From Pseudomonas brassicacearum (GTDB lineage Bacteria > Pseudomonadota > Gammaproteobacteria > Pseudomonadales > Pseudomonadaceae): a stretch of DNA of 64,000 nucleotides. The translations under genes and the position numbers were made by a program. Location: assembly GCF_003732225.1 (NCBI RefSeq), contig NZ_MOBJ01000007.1, positions 267,408 to 331,407 on the forward strand, read 5' to 3'. Below the pieces are notes generated by a model. The model was not told the origin of the DNA. It searched no databases and saw only the letters and a list, made by a program, of their open reading frames with translations. Of this stretch, positions 27,101-35,482 are shown piece after piece (the stretch's first letter is position 1; each line of letters starts with the position of its first letter).

Positions 27101-27284
27101 TTTCCTTGGAGGCGGCAAACCCGAGCGCGACCAGAATGATCACCAGCAACAACCAGAACATCCGCCAGGCATAACGGGGACGGCGAGGTTTTTTCGGTAA
27201 AGGCGCTTCTTCCACGCGATCAGTTGGTTCCACAGTTTTACTCGAATCGGATTGCCATAAAGCGCCCATAGTCGATTGATCCAT
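24126..27284 (-). CDS. Bifunctional penicillin-binding protein (GT51 transglycosylase + transpeptidase)
   Basis: A 1052-residue class A-type PBP that would polymerise glycan strands and cross-link peptidoglycan. There is one N-terminal membrane anchor (FWLLLVIILVALGFAA, ~residues 43-60). The GT51 domain shows SLLFIENRDLLDP (catalytic Glu near 189) and TAGGSTLATQLEKYRHSP. The transpeptidase domain shows the SxxK serine in LGSTAKLRVL (~residue 520), SIN in RESINLPFIR and KTG in MGGKTGTGDNRIE (~960), so all three catalytic motifs are present. It is longer than PBP1a/1b/1c, and the glutamate motif is ENRD instead of the usual EDRRF. Which PBP class it belongs to was not settled. It is transcribed alone; its promoter lies in the long gap before the permease gene. 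Confidence 0.85.
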   Translation of the reverse strand: MDQSTMGALWQSDSSKTVEPTDRVEEAPLPKKPRRPRYAWRMFWLLLVIILVALGFAASKEMRTSKLQAREFSQFAASLKYSMQPGPSDSIFYPGDGPFDKRLGYSSLGEFLPRLLKRDYMITAQTRFSSKLFDYSEKGFFVPYTEKIQAGLSITDCRAAPLYQYNYPQQLYSSFAAIPPLVVHSLLFIENRDLLDPQQPFANPAVDWPRFGKAAWSQVAKLVHLPGQTAGGSTLATQLEKYRHSPDGLTVSGSEKIRQMVSASVRAYQDGPQTLTARKNIVRDYLNSVPLSAVPGHGEVHGMAEGLRVWYGADFAQVNETLTSVASDPLSLSKRGLALRQVLSLMIAQRRPSHYLAKGRDELADLTDSHIRLLAQNSVIDAPLAAAALASKVTYRDWQQQPTIQPIESNKGISVARSRLGALLNRPLYDLDRLDLSATSTLQYDLQTKATEYLKHLADPTYAAQLGLLGEHLLTPTSTTQVRYSFTLFERTPDGSRVRVQTDSTDQPFDINEGSKLELGSTAKLRVLTTYLQIISELHDRYGAKTPAELKKTDVPEQDRISRWAVDYLIQNSDRSLPKMLDAALNRTYSANPGESFFTGGGLHTFHNFRKEDNGRSPTLRDALRESINLPFIRLMRDLVRYTTYSEPNSSGQLLNDDDNPRRQEYLAQFADHEGTAFLLRFWKKYQKKDTQARLETFLDGMHPTAIRLAAVHRYLLPEASQESFNSFVRAHLKTAKKTDKNIEKFTGKPNEKLTDERLEKLYKTYGPGAFDLPDQGFIAKVHPLDLWLMGYLLNNPDAKFSQIVKASEFERQEVYSWLFKSRHRSARDSRIRTMLEIEAFLDIHQRWQKVGYPFDHLVPSLATAIGSSGDRPAALAELIGTILNDGVRMPTLRIDSLHFAAGTPYETTLINDPSKGKRVMPSEVATAMREALSQVVDAGTAKRVAGTFKLPDGTPLAMGGKTGTGDNRIEAFGSGGRVLSSKSINRTATFVFYIGNNHFGTLTAFVPGASAQAYKFTSALPVQVLKGMAPILTPYLQPGTHTLCQATMADR

Positions 27285-27989
27285 TCACGCAGATTTATCG
27301 GACTTGTCTGAAGCTTAGACGCTGGTTGGAACTGGTGAAAAATTTGTGAATGCAGAATTTCTAACGATCGTCTGATCGTGATCCTGTGTCGAGGGGGCTT
27401 GCCCCCGTTGGGCATCACAACATTGAAATGCCATGCAGGACGGTTCCCGTAGCAGCTGCCGAGCCCGCGAGGCTGCGTTCGGCCGCAAAGCGGTCGCTGA
27501 ATAAGACAACGCGTTCCTTCAGGCAAACCGTGTACACAGGTTTTGCGAGGACTTCGTCCTCGAACGCAGCCTCGCGGGCTCGGCAGCTGCTACGGGTGTC
27601 GTTCTGCATAACGAGAGGTCGGGTGTAGTCTGAAATGGCTGGGCTAGAGCCATCGAACAGGTAAATACTGCCTAGGTAGGGGCATGACGCTGCACCATTG
27701 CTGTGCAATACTCGGCGCCGCTTCGCTGGCGAGTTGAGGCCCGAATCCCAGGTAATGCACCTCCGCAAATGCGGGTTTTGCCGAGAGTTTTCGCTGAATC
27801 TTGTCGTTTATAGAGTGAAAAGCCCTGCCGTGAGCTTTTTATACTGCACGCCCCGCTGATCTTGCAGGTTTTGTCCTACAAGACGGATCGACCCACAAAG
27901 TGGATCCGGTATCAGGAAGTCCAGGCTTATCGGTCTGCGCTTCGACACTCGGTGGTCATATCCAATAACAATATGGAGGTTGTACCCCT
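27285..27989. other. Long intergenic region between the PBP gene and the permease gene
   Basis: No gene is supported in these 705 bases. An inverted pair of class B repeats occupies 27447-27596. Frames in the rest look random and cross the repeat. The region must contain promoters for the divergent PBP and permease genes; a GGAGG ribosome binding site at 27975-27979 serves the permease. Confidence 0.55.
27447..27596. repeat. Inverted pair of class B repeats
   Basis: Arms CCGTAGCAGCTGCCGAGCCC and its reverse complement, with the inner palindrome CGAGGACTTCGTCCTCG. This copy has GCCGAG where the copies at 5678 and 42567 have GTCGAG; both arms carry the change, so the pairing is kept. Confidence 0.8.
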
Positions 27990-29405
27990 ATGCCAGTCGG
28001 CAATCACCTGCCTCACGGCGAGACTGCTCAGGGCGGCCCGCTCAAACGCGAACTCGGCGAACGGCATATTCGCCTGATGGCGCTCGGTGCCTGTATCGGT
28101 GTCGGCCTGTTCCTGGGTTCGGCCAAGGCCATCGAAATGGCCGGACCGGCAATCATGCTGTCTTACATCATCGGCGGTCTGGCGATTCTGGTGATCATGC
28201 GCGCCCTCGGTGAAATGGCCGTGCACAACCCGGTCGCCGGCTCCTTCAGCCGCTACGCACAAGATTATCTCGGTCCGTTGGCGGGCTTCCTCACTGGCTG
28301 GAACTACTGGTTCCTGTGGTTGGTGACCTGTGTCGCGGAAATTACCGCGGTGGCGGTGTACATGGGCATCTGGTTCCCCGATGTGCCGCGCTGGATCTGG
28401 GCGCTGGCGGCATTGGTGAGCATGGGCTCGATCAACCTGATCGCGGTCAAGGCCTTCGGTGAATTCGAATTCTGGTTCGCCCTGATCAAGATCGTCACCA
28501 TCATCGCGATGGTGATAGGCGGTATCGGCGTGATCGCATTCGGCTTCGGCAACGACGGCGTTGCGTTGGGGATTTCCAACCTGTGGAGCCATGGCGGCTT
28601 CATGCCTAATGGCGTGCAGGGCGTGTTGATGTCCCTGCAAATGGTGATGTTCGCCTACCTCGGTGTCGAGATGATCGGCCTGACCGCCGGTGAAGCGAAG
28701 AACCCGCAGAAGACTATTCCGAATGCGATCGGCTCGGTGTTCTGGCGCATTCTGCTGTTCTACGTCGGCGCACTGTTCGTGATTCTGTCGATCTATCCGT
28801 GGAATGAAATCGGCACTCAGGGCAGTCCGTTTGTGATGACCTTCGAGCGTCTGGGTATCAAGACCGCTGCCGGCATCATCAACTTCGTGGTGATCACCGC
28901 CGCGCTGTCGTCCTGCAACGGCGGCATCTTCAGTACCGGACGCATGCTCTACAGCCTGGCGCAGAACGGTCAGGCTCCGGCCGGTTTCGCCAAAACCTCG
29001 AACGGTGTGCCGCGTCGCGCCTTGTTGCTGTCGATTGGCGCGCTGTTGCTGGGCGTGTTGCTCAACTACCTGGTGCCGGAAAAAGTCTTCGTCTGGGTCA
29101 CCGCCATCGCGACCTTCGGTGCGATCTGGACCTGGGTGATGATTCTGCTGGCGCAGCTCAAGTTCCGCAAAGGCCTGACCCCGGCTGAACGTGCCGGCCT
29201 CAAGTACCGCATGTGGCTGTACCCGGTGAGCTCGTACCTGGCGCTGGCGTTCCTGGTGTTGGTGGTTGGCCTGATGGCCTACTTCCCGGACACCCGCGTC
29301 GCGCTCTATGTGGGGCCTGCGTTTCTGGCGCTGCTGACGGTGCTGTTTTACGTGTTCAAGCTGCAACCGACCAACGTCTCGCAAGGTGCGGTGCGCTCGG
29401 TTTAG
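27990..29405 (+). CDS. Amino acid permease, APC superfamily (ProY-like)
   Basis: A 471-residue inner membrane transporter with about twelve membrane segments. The start ELGERHIRLMALGACIGVGL with GLFLGSAKAIEMAGPAI is the first-helix signature of the amino acid transporter (AAT) family, where the G-[AS]-x-I-G-x-G-L-F motif lines the substrate site. Later landmarks are YLGVEMIGLTAGEAKNPQKT and LSSCNGGIFSTGRMLYSLAQ. The family moves amino acids with protons; overall form suggests proline, histidine or GABA as substrate, which sequence alone does not decide. It starts ten bases after a GGAGG site and is followed by a class C repeat hairpin that separates it from the convergent OpgC gene. Confidence 0.88.
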   Translation: MPVGNHLPHGETAQGGPLKRELGERHIRLMALGACIGVGLFLGSAKAIEMAGPAIMLSYIIGGLAILVIMRALGEMAVHNPVAGSFSRYAQDYLGPLAGFLTGWNYWFLWLVTCVAEITAVAVYMGIWFPDVPRWIWALAALVSMGSINLIAVKAFGEFEFWFALIKIVTIIAMVIGGIGVIAFGFGNDGVALGISNLWSHGGFMPNGVQGVLMSLQMVMFAYLGVEMIGLTAGEAKNPQKTIPNAIGSVFWRILLFYVGALFVILSIYPWNEIGTQGSPFVMTFERLGIKTAAGIINFVVITAALSSCNGGIFSTGRMLYSLAQNGQAPAGFAKTSNGVPRRALLLSIGALLLGVLLNYLVPEKVFVWVTAIATFGAIWTWVMILLAQLKFRKGLTPAERAGLKYRMWLYPVSSYLALAFLVLVVGLMAYFPDTRVALYVGPAFLALLTVLFYVFKLQPTNVSQGAVRSV

Positions 29406-29429
29406 TAGCCTTCTGATGCTGTAAACGTA

Positions 29430-29503
29430 AAAAGATCGCAGCCTGCGGCAGCTCCTACGCTGATCGTGTTTCCTGTAGGAGCTGCCGCAGGCTGCGATCT
29501 TTT
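29430..29503. repeat. Class C repeat hairpin
   Basis: Arms AAAAGATCGCAGCCTGCGGC and its reverse complement GCCGCAGGCTGCGATCTTTT are about 30 bases apart, with GAGCTCCTAC-like inner pairing. It sits between convergent genes and has A/T-runs at its ends, so it may also terminate transcription. Copies: 42993-43064 and 59457-59524. Confidence 0.8.
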
Positions 29504-29507
29504 GATC

Positions 29508-30632
29508 TTAAGCGGCTGCCGCTTGCATCGGTCGATTCAGCCGTTTGTTCCAATCCAGCCACGCGGCCAGTACCGCCATCAATCCCGCCCCCAGCAAGGC
29601 ACTGAAAACCTGTATCGCCAACGCATCTTCTGCCAGCGAGTTGAGCATGTCCGCCAAAGGTGCCAGCAGCACACCCAAACAAAACACTTCCAGCGAGTAA
29701 CGACCCATACGGCAGCTTTGTCGCGCCAGCCAGTTTTGCGTCCAGCCACTGTTGGGCAAGAGTTTGGCAATGACGTAGGCCAGCGCCAAAAAGTGCAGCA
29801 GTCGCGCCGGTGACAGATTGGTCTTGCTGATCGGGTACAGCCATTCGCCAAGCATTCGGGGCATGAGCGCGTCATGCATTGCCGGCCATTTCCACGACAG
29901 CGCGATCAACCCGGCGATCAACAGATAGAGCGCTGCCGCGACAAACAGCGGCTGACGCGGCAAGGGGCGGGTGTCCGGTATAGAGGGCCGCTGACCGTGA
30001 ATCGCCGCAGCGCCACCGAGGATAAACAGCAACTGCCAGGCCATCGGGTTGAAGAACCATACACCGCCGTCGGTTGCCGCCAGGTTCCATTGAAACCACG
30101 GCGCCAGCATGTACAGCACTACCGACAACCCCACCACGTACTCGGCCTTGCGCAGCAACATCGGCAACACCAGCGGCAACCCAAGCAACAACAGAATGTA
30201 CAGCGGCAACGGGTCCATCAGGTTGGGCTTGAAGCGCAGCAGCAGCTCATCGACCAAGGCTTGTTGCGGGTTGCTGAGGAAGTATTGCAGGCCCATTTCC
30301 TGCACCAGGTCACGGGTTTCCACGTGACTGTTGGCAAAGAACACGATGCCCATCAGCACCGCCAGCAGAAAGATATGCACCACGTACAGCACCCAGGCGC
30401 GGCGCAGGATTTTCACAGTGGCGATCAAAAAACCATCGCGCCGGGCAATCTTGCCGTAGGCCAGCACCGCCGCGTAGCCCGCCAGAAACACGAAGATTTC
30501 CGCCGCATCACTGAAACCGAAATTGCGCACCGTGATATGGGCGAGGGGATTGTGTGGCACGTGATCCCAGAAAATGAAGATCAGCGCCAGTCCGCGAAAG
30601 AAATCGATACGAAGGTCGCGTCCTTGGGTCAT
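29508..30632 (-). CDS. OpgC-type membrane acyltransferase
   Basis: A 374-residue inner membrane protein with about ten membrane segments. The start DLRIDFFRGLALIFIFWDHV, followed by FSDAAEIFVFLAGYAAVLAYG, is typical of the OpgC family. OpgC adds succinyl groups to osmoregulated periplasmic glucans in some bacteria; other members may acylate other glycans, so the substrate is uncertain. The open frame extends 65 codons further upstream, but I chose ATG 30632: the family starts there, AAGAGC lies upstream at SD distance, and the extra residues look unlike a membrane protein lead. It is divergent from the gtr cluster that starts about 290 bases away. Confidence 0.85.
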   Translation of the reverse strand: MTQGRDLRIDFFRGLALIFIFWDHVPHNPLAHITVRNFGFSDAAEIFVFLAGYAAVLAYGKIARRDGFLIATVKILRRAWVLYVVHIFLLAVLMGIVFFANSHVETRDLVQEMGLQYFLSNPQQALVDELLLRFKPNLMDPLPLYILLLLGLPLVLPMLLRKAEYVVGLSVVLYMLAPWFQWNLAATDGGVWFFNPMAWQLLFILGGAAAIHGQRPSIPDTRPLPRQPLFVAAALYLLIAGLIALSWKWPAMHDALMPRMLGEWLYPISKTNLSPARLLHFLALAYVIAKLLPNSGWTQNWLARQSCRMGRYSLEVFCLGVLLAPLADMLNSLAEDALAIQVFSALLGAGLMAVLAAWLDWNKRLNRPMQAAAA

Positions 30633-30687
30633 GACAACGGGCTCTTGAGCAGGGGTGAGTAAAGAGTGGTCAGCGGCGTAAAAGGTT

Positions 30688-30711
30688 GCGCGCCGCACAT
30701 CGGCGGCGCGC
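30688..30711. other. GC-rich hairpin upstream of the gtr cluster
   Basis: Arms GCGCGCCG (30688-30695) and CGGCGCGC (30704-30711). It lies in the 293-base divergent gap between the OpgC gene and the first gtr gene, which otherwise shows no recognisable element. Role unknown. Confidence 0.35.
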
Positions 30712-30925
30712 AGGGTGGCGTGATTTGGAGGTAATTGCAAAGGTCGGCTATTACCGGATGTATCAGCGGCAGGACGGGCAGGGCTGGGCATATAACTGGA
30801 AGTTGAGGCGAGTCGGTAGAGCGGCATTTCTGGCCATTGGTCTAATCGTTGACCGGAAAGTAGACAAGTGGGGTAGGGGTGCCAAGCTTTCTCTGGGGCA
30901 CGCGTTCAGATTGGAAACAAACGCA

Positions 30926-31306
30926 ATGGACATGAGAGCCGCATTTCACGGTTTCCCCAGATTCGTGTCGGTTGGCCTGCTTAATACGTTGATCCACTGG
31001 TCAACGTTTTTTGTTTTGCACACAGTCATGAGTTTTCGTCAGGCACCCAGTAACTTGGTTGGTTTTTGCTTGGCGGTCTCTTTTTCCTTTTATGCCAATG
31101 CGCGATACACCTTCAAACAAAAAACCAGCGTTCGACGGTATCTGCTGTTTGTCGGGTTCATGGGCGTGTTGAGTTATGGCGTGGGGTATGTGGCGGATCA
31201 GTTGCTGCTGCCGGGGTTGATGACGTTGGTGGTCTTTTCCGGTATCAGTCTGGTCTGCGGTTTTTTTTACTCGAAATATTTAATCTTTCGGGGGCGCGAG
31301 CAGTGA
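30926..31306 (+). CDS. GtrA family flippase-like protein, module 1
   Basis: A 126-residue protein with four predicted membrane segments. GtrA proteins are thought to flip bactoprenol-linked sugars across the inner membrane for side-chain glycosylation of O-antigen. Landmarks: [58 protein letters not shown] and the end [17 protein letters not shown] chose ATG 30926 (family-like length); the open frame extends 80 codons upstream with no membrane-protein character. Its stop overlaps the GtrB start by four bases (GTGA), so the two are translationally coupled. A paralog lies at 37895 and a divergent relative at 37354. Confidence 0.87.
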   Translation: MDMRAAFHGFPRFVSVGLLNTLIHWSTFFVLHTVMSFRQAPSNLVGFCLAVSFSFYANARYTFKQKTSVRRYLLFVGFMGVLSYGVGYVADQLLLPGLMTLVVFSGISLVCGFFYSKYLIFRGREQ

Positions 31307-32244
31307 AAATCTCGCTGATTGTCCCGGTGTTCAATGAAGAGCAGGCGATTAACCTGTTTTATCAGGCTGTTCGTCAGGAGCTGTCGATCGCTGATTGTGA
31401 CGTCGAGATCGTGTTCATCAATGACGGCAGTTCCGACCAGACTGCGGAGCAGGCCAAGGCCCTCGCGTTGGCGGACGAGCATGTGCTGGTCATCAACTTC
31501 TCGCGCAACTTCGGCAAGGAGCCCGCGTTATTTGCCGGGTTGGAGTACGCCAGTGGCGATGCGGTGATACCGATGGATGTCGACTTGCAGGACCCGATCA
31601 GCGTGATCCCGCTACTGATCCAGAAATGGCAGAACGGGGCTGATGTGGTACTTGCCAAGCGCCACGACCGCACTGCCGACGGTTATATGAAACGGCAGAG
31701 CGCGGCACTGTTCTATCACCTGTTGAACCGGATCGCTTATACCCGGATAGAAGAGAACGTCGGTGATTTTCGGTTGATGGACCGCAAGGTGGTGAACGTG
31801 ATCCGCACGCTCCCGGAACACCGGTTATTCATGAAGGGCATCCTGTCGTGGGCGGGTTTCAATACGGTGGTCGTCGAATATGAACGGGCCCAACGCGTGG
31901 CGGGCACGTCCAAGTTCAACATCTGGAAACTCTGGAACCTGGCGCTGGAAGGGATTACGTCGTTTAGTACGGTGCCCTTGCAGTTGTGGACGTATGTCGG
32001 TAGTGCGATTTCCCTGTTTGCAATTTTTTATGCGATTTATATGGTGCTGGACAAGATTTTCTTCGGTAATAACGTGCCGGGATATCCTTCGTTGATGACC
32101 GCTATTCTATTTCTCGGTGGTGTGCAACTGATCGGCATTGGCATATTGGGTGAGTATGTCGGTCGAATTTATATTGAATCGAAACATCGGCCGAGGTATG
32201 TGGTGAAAGATATTATTGTCGGCAAAGGAAAGCACGAACGGTAA
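31303..32244 (+). CDS. GtrB-like bactoprenol glycosyltransferase, module 1
   Basis: A 313-residue GT2-family enzyme that would move a sugar, usually glucose, from UDP-sugar to undecaprenyl phosphate on the cytoplasmic face. The GT-A domain shows [42 protein letters not shown] and the metal-binding MDVDLQDP, with the later [13 protein letters not shown]. Two C-terminal membrane segments follow ([34 protein letters not shown]). The start is GTG 31303, inside the GtrA stop. A longer frame from 31066 overlaps all of GtrA and is rejected. Very similar to the enzyme at 38266, so both modules probably load the same or related sugars. Confidence 0.9.
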   Translation: MKISLIVPVFNEEQAINLFYQAVRQELSIADCDVEIVFINDGSSDQTAEQAKALALADEHVLVINFSRNFGKEPALFAGLEYASGDAVIPMDVDLQDPISVIPLLIQKWQNGADVVLAKRHDRTADGYMKRQSAALFYHLLNRIAYTRIEENVGDFRLMDRKVVNVIRTLPEHRLFMKGILSWAGFNTVVVEYERAQRVAGTSKFNIWKLWNLALEGITSFSTVPLQLWTYVGSAISLFAIFYAIYMVLDKIFFGNNVPGYPSLMTAILFLGGVQLIGIGILGEYVGRIYIESKHRPRYVVKDIIVGKGKHER

Positions 32245-32284
32245 GCGATGTCAGTGAAGTCCGGGCTGGGAAAGGAGCGCCGAA

Positions 32285-33790
32285 ATGAAGGTGGCGAATT
32301 TTTTGACTAAGGAATTGCTTGATCGTGAAGTGTTCGTGTTTTTTTTACTGGCCACGTTTGTTTACGTATTTCCGCTGATACTGGTTGATTATTACTATAT
32401 AGACGATAGCTGGCGCTCCTTGGCTGCCGGTACTGCCTGGGCGGAGCAGGGGCGTTTATTTACCGAGTTGTTTTACAACGCCCTGACCTTCACTTCGGGC
32501 GCGCCCAATATTTTCCCGTTACCCCTGTTGATCGCCACGCTGGCCATGGCCTTTGCCTTGACGAAACTGACGATGCATTACTTCAAAATACCCGATCTCT
32601 CATGCTGTCTGGTACTCCTGCCACTGTGGTACAACCCGTTTTTTCTGCAGAATTTATCTTATCAATATGATGGGCCGGCAACGGCGTTGAGCCTGGTGGC
32701 GGTTATTTATGCAATTGTATTTCAAAGCAAAACTACTGCCGTTCAGGTAGGGGTGTCCGGCGCATTTATTGCCGTTGGGCTCGGTTTGTATCAACTGAGT
32801 ATCAATGTGTTTTTGGGGCTGTGCTGCATTGAGTTAGTTAGAGGTCTTAATAATAAGGAGTCCCTTGCTTGTCTAGCGGCAATGGCAGGATTGAAAGCGT
32901 CGCAGTTGGTAGCAGGGTTGATCATTTATTTTTTGCTGGCCTATCCGTTCATGACCTCTGAGCGCGTGGAGATGATTCCGTTTAATGTGAGCGGGCTGTG
33001 GCTGGTCCTGAGTAATGCAGGCGTATTAGTCGAAAAAATCGGCTTGCTTTTTGAGAGTGGAAATCGTTGGTTGTCGTGGGCGGTGTTGTTGTTTGCTGTC
33101 GTTGGAGGCGGGTGGGTTGGGCGAAAAATCACTCAAGGAAAAGAGTCGTTATTAAAAAAGATGCTTCGGGTTGTTTTATATTTATTTCTAATATTTTTTC
33201 TGGTTTTTCTGGTGTCAGGTTCGGCCCTGTTATTCAGGTTTTTCAACGAGGGCGCCAGAACGTTATTGGGTTTTGGTGTGCTTCTGGTGTTTTTGTTTTA
33301 TCTGGCTCATCAGCTGTTAGTGACGGTTAACGCCAGGCTCGGTGTTTTATTGGTTGTGCCGTTGCTCAGCATGCTTTCGATTTCCTATGCGTATGGGCGG
33401 GTATTGAATCTGCAGAAAGAGTTTGGACTGAATGCTGAATTCAATATGGCCTATGACATTGCTTCGCATCAGCGCTTGCGCGAAGCGAAGCGGATATACA
33501 TGGCAATCAACTATTCAAATAGTTGGTTGCTAAGCGCCAGGGGAAGCTTTGAGCGGATTCCGGTGCTGAAATACATACTCAATATTGATTTTTATATGCT
33601 GCCTGAGAGTTTTCTCAGGGCAGGCATTACTAATGTCGCTCCGGAAAAGGAGCGGCGGAATGCGACGCTGGTGGGTTATCGAAAGTACACGCCTCTGGTG
33701 GACAGCAAGTTTTACTCCATGTATCTGATTGGCGATTATGGCTTTATCGTCATGAAGGAAGTGCTCTCTTCCGGAGAGGATAAGTGGTAA
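32285..33790 (+). CDS. GtrII-like membrane glucosyltransferase, module 1
   Basis: A 501-residue protein with about ten membrane segments. The opening FVYVFPLILVDYYYIDDSWR, with an acidic pair in the first periplasmic loop, then [20 protein letters not shown], match the Glucos_trans_II type (PF14264), serotype-specific transferases that use bactoprenol-linked sugar on the periplasmic side. The acidic residues are the likely catalytic ones by analogy. It follows GtrB by 40 bases, giving the classical gtrA-gtrB-gtr(type) order. Base composition is lower in G+C than the core genes around. Its paralog at 39227 shares both motifs but differs strongly elsewhere, as expected for transferases with different acceptor specificity. 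Confidence 0.82.
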   Translation: MKVANFLTKELLDREVFVFFLLATFVYVFPLILVDYYYIDDSWRSLAAGTAWAEQGRLFTELFYNALTFTSGAPNIFPLPLLIATLAMAFALTKLTMHYFKIPDLSCCLVLLPLWYNPFFLQNLSYQYDGPATALSLVAVIYAIVFQSKTTAVQVGVSGAFIAVGLGLYQLSINVFLGLCCIELVRGLNNKESLACLAAMAGLKASQLVAGLIIYFLLAYPFMTSERVEMIPFNVSGLWLVLSNAGVLVEKIGLLFESGNRWLSWAVLLFAVVGGGWVGRKITQGKESLLKKMLRVVLYLFLIFFLVFLVSGSALLFRFFNEGARTLLGFGVLLVFLFYLAHQLLVTVNARLGVLLVVPLLSMLSISYAYGRVLNLQKEFGLNAEFNMAYDIASHQRLREAKRIYMAINYSNSWLLSARGSFERIPVLKYILNIDFYMLPESFLRAGITNVAPEKERRNATLVGYRKYTPLVDSKFYSMYLIGDYGFIVMKEVLSSGEDKW

Positions 33791-35316
33791 GAGGAGTCGA
33801 CAGGTCAAGTGAACGCGTTCTCCTGAGTACGTGCTGGACACTGTCGATTATTCTATTGGCGGCATGGGTGCGTTTTCACGACTTGAGCAAACCGGCTATC
33901 TGGGCTGATGAAGGCTTTACCTTGCTGCTGAGCTCATATTCTCCGTCTCAAATCCTCTTTCATACCGCTCGAGATGTGCACCCGCCGCTGTACTATCTGA
34001 TACTGCATGAATGGATGAGTGTGTTCGGAAATGGCGTTTTTGCTGCTAGAAGTCTAAGTGCGCTGGCGGATGTCGCGACTGTCGCGCTGGGTATCTGGCT
34101 GGTTCGTTTGGTCAGTACACGACGAGCGGCGATACTCGCCGGCATTATGTTGGCGTTACTGCCAATAGCGGTTCGCTACAGTCAGGAAGTTCGCATGTAT
34201 GCGTTGCTCGCGCTGTTAATGGTCGGTGCGACGATTGCTTTCGTTTTCTGGGTAAAAGGCTCGGGCGGTCATTGGCCGCTTGCGGTCTATGTATTGCTGA
34301 TGGTGGCAGGACTTTATACCCACTATTTTGCGGCGGTGTGTATGGCGTCGCATTGGGCCTACCTGTGGGTGTTGAGGTTTTCGCCAGAAGTAAAATACAA
34401 GCCGTTGTCAGCCTCCGCGTGGTGGGTGGCCAATGGGGTCGTCATTTTGCTTTTCGTGCCCTGGATTCCCAGTCTGATAAATCAGTTCAGGTTTTCCGGG
34501 TTCAACTGGATAGTGCCGCTGGACGTTTCTACTGTGGTTTCAGCACTCTGGCAGTTTGTGAGCTATAGCGATGGGCCAAAAGAATCGGTTTGGATGTTCT
34601 ATAGCGTGCCGCTGTTGTTTTTGGCAATTTCGGTAGTGGTTGTCATGCGCGACAGGAGTGAGAAGAAGTTCGGCATGTTACTCGTCATGTATACCTGGTT
34701 CCCGCTGGTTTTGATCGCGATCGTCTCACTCATTCGTCCACTGTTTGTTGAACGTTATTTTGTGTTCGCTGCGTTGGGCTTGCCAATGATCATGGCGGTT
34801 GCACTGGATGCACTGTGGGGGCGCACAAAAACGTTGTTTTTTATCCTGCTGGTATTGATGGTGTCTACTGAAAGTGTCGGGTTATATAACGTGTATCACA
34901 AGGGGCATATTGTGTATGACGAGGTAAACAAGGTGGATGCCCTGGCAGAACACATCAACGCAATGGCTAGCCCTGGCGACGGTATCGTGGTGGCCAGTGT
35001 GTTTCTTTACTATCCCTTTGCGTACTACAACAAGACCGGCGTGACGCCGATGCTTTATACCCCGCCGCATCAGGACGGTACTTCCGGCCGTCCTGAGGGG
35101 TATCAAATATGGACACTGGTTCAACAAAACGCCGATAAGGTCTACCTCGATAACCTTGAATGGCTAACGCCGAGCTCAGGTCGGGCGTGGGTTCTGGACG
35201 GTCGTGGTGACGGGGCGCAAAAGGTGGTTATCCCAGAACACTGGCAGTTGCTCGACACCTTTACCGCGGGTGATGGAGACGTCCGGTTATTTTCAGTGCG
35301 TCCCGGGATTCCGTGA
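33784..35316 (+). CDS. GT39-like membrane glycosyltransferase, copy a
   Basis: A 510-residue protein with roughly ten membrane segments. The N-terminal loop WADEGFTLLLSSYS with the Asp-Glu pair, followed by RDVHPPLYYLILHEWMSVFG, is the signature of the dolichyl-phosphate-mannose/ArnT-like (GT39/GT83) clan, which moves sugars from polyprenyl carriers to an acceptor outside the membrane. The start GTG overlaps the previous stop by seven bases, with GGAG six to seven bases upstream, so it belongs to the gtr operon. The gene at 35483 is a paralog. The sugar and acceptor are unknown. Confidence 0.8.
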   Translation: MVRGVDRSSERVLLSTCWTLSIILLAAWVRFHDLSKPAIWADEGFTLLLSSYSPSQILFHTARDVHPPLYYLILHEWMSVFGNGVFAARSLSALADVATVALGIWLVRLVSTRRAAILAGIMLALLPIAVRYSQEVRMYALLALLMVGATIAFVFWVKGSGGHWPLAVYVLLMVAGLYTHYFAAVCMASHWAYLWVLRFSPEVKYKPLSASAWWVANGVVILLFVPWIPSLINQFRFSGFNWIVPLDVSTVVSALWQFVSYSDGPKESVWMFYSVPLLFLAISVVVVMRDRSEKKFGMLLVMYTWFPLVLIAIVSLIRPLFVERYFVFAALGLPMIMAVALDALWGRTKTLFFILLVLMVSTESVGLYNVYHKGHIVYDEVNKVDALAEHINAMASPGDGIVVASVFLYYPFAYYNKTGVTPMLYTPPHQDGTSGRPEGYQIWTLVQQNADKVYLDNLEWLTPSSGRAWVLDGRGDGAQKVVIPEHWQLLDTFTAGDGDVRLFSVRPGIP

Positions 35317-35482
35317 AGCCGCTAAAAAAAACCGACCTGAGTAGCCCTGTTAGCTAGCCTTTATCAATGACAGCAGGCCGTTTTATCGAGTGCGTTTAGC
35401 GTAAACACGGATCCACGACGAAGGTCAGCAGTCCGTGGTCAGGCACCTGTTTCTATCAGGTTTACGTTGTCGGGGGGGACAT

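Noticed and set aside
27927..29384. A 485-residue minus-strand frame opposite the permease
   Set aside because: Shadow frame, very rich in His, Gln, Arg and Asp, with no known motif; the permease is clear on the other strand.
31066..31302. Extended N-terminus for GtrB module 1
   Set aside because: The extension is GtrA read in another frame; GTG 31303 within the GtrA stop gives the family start.
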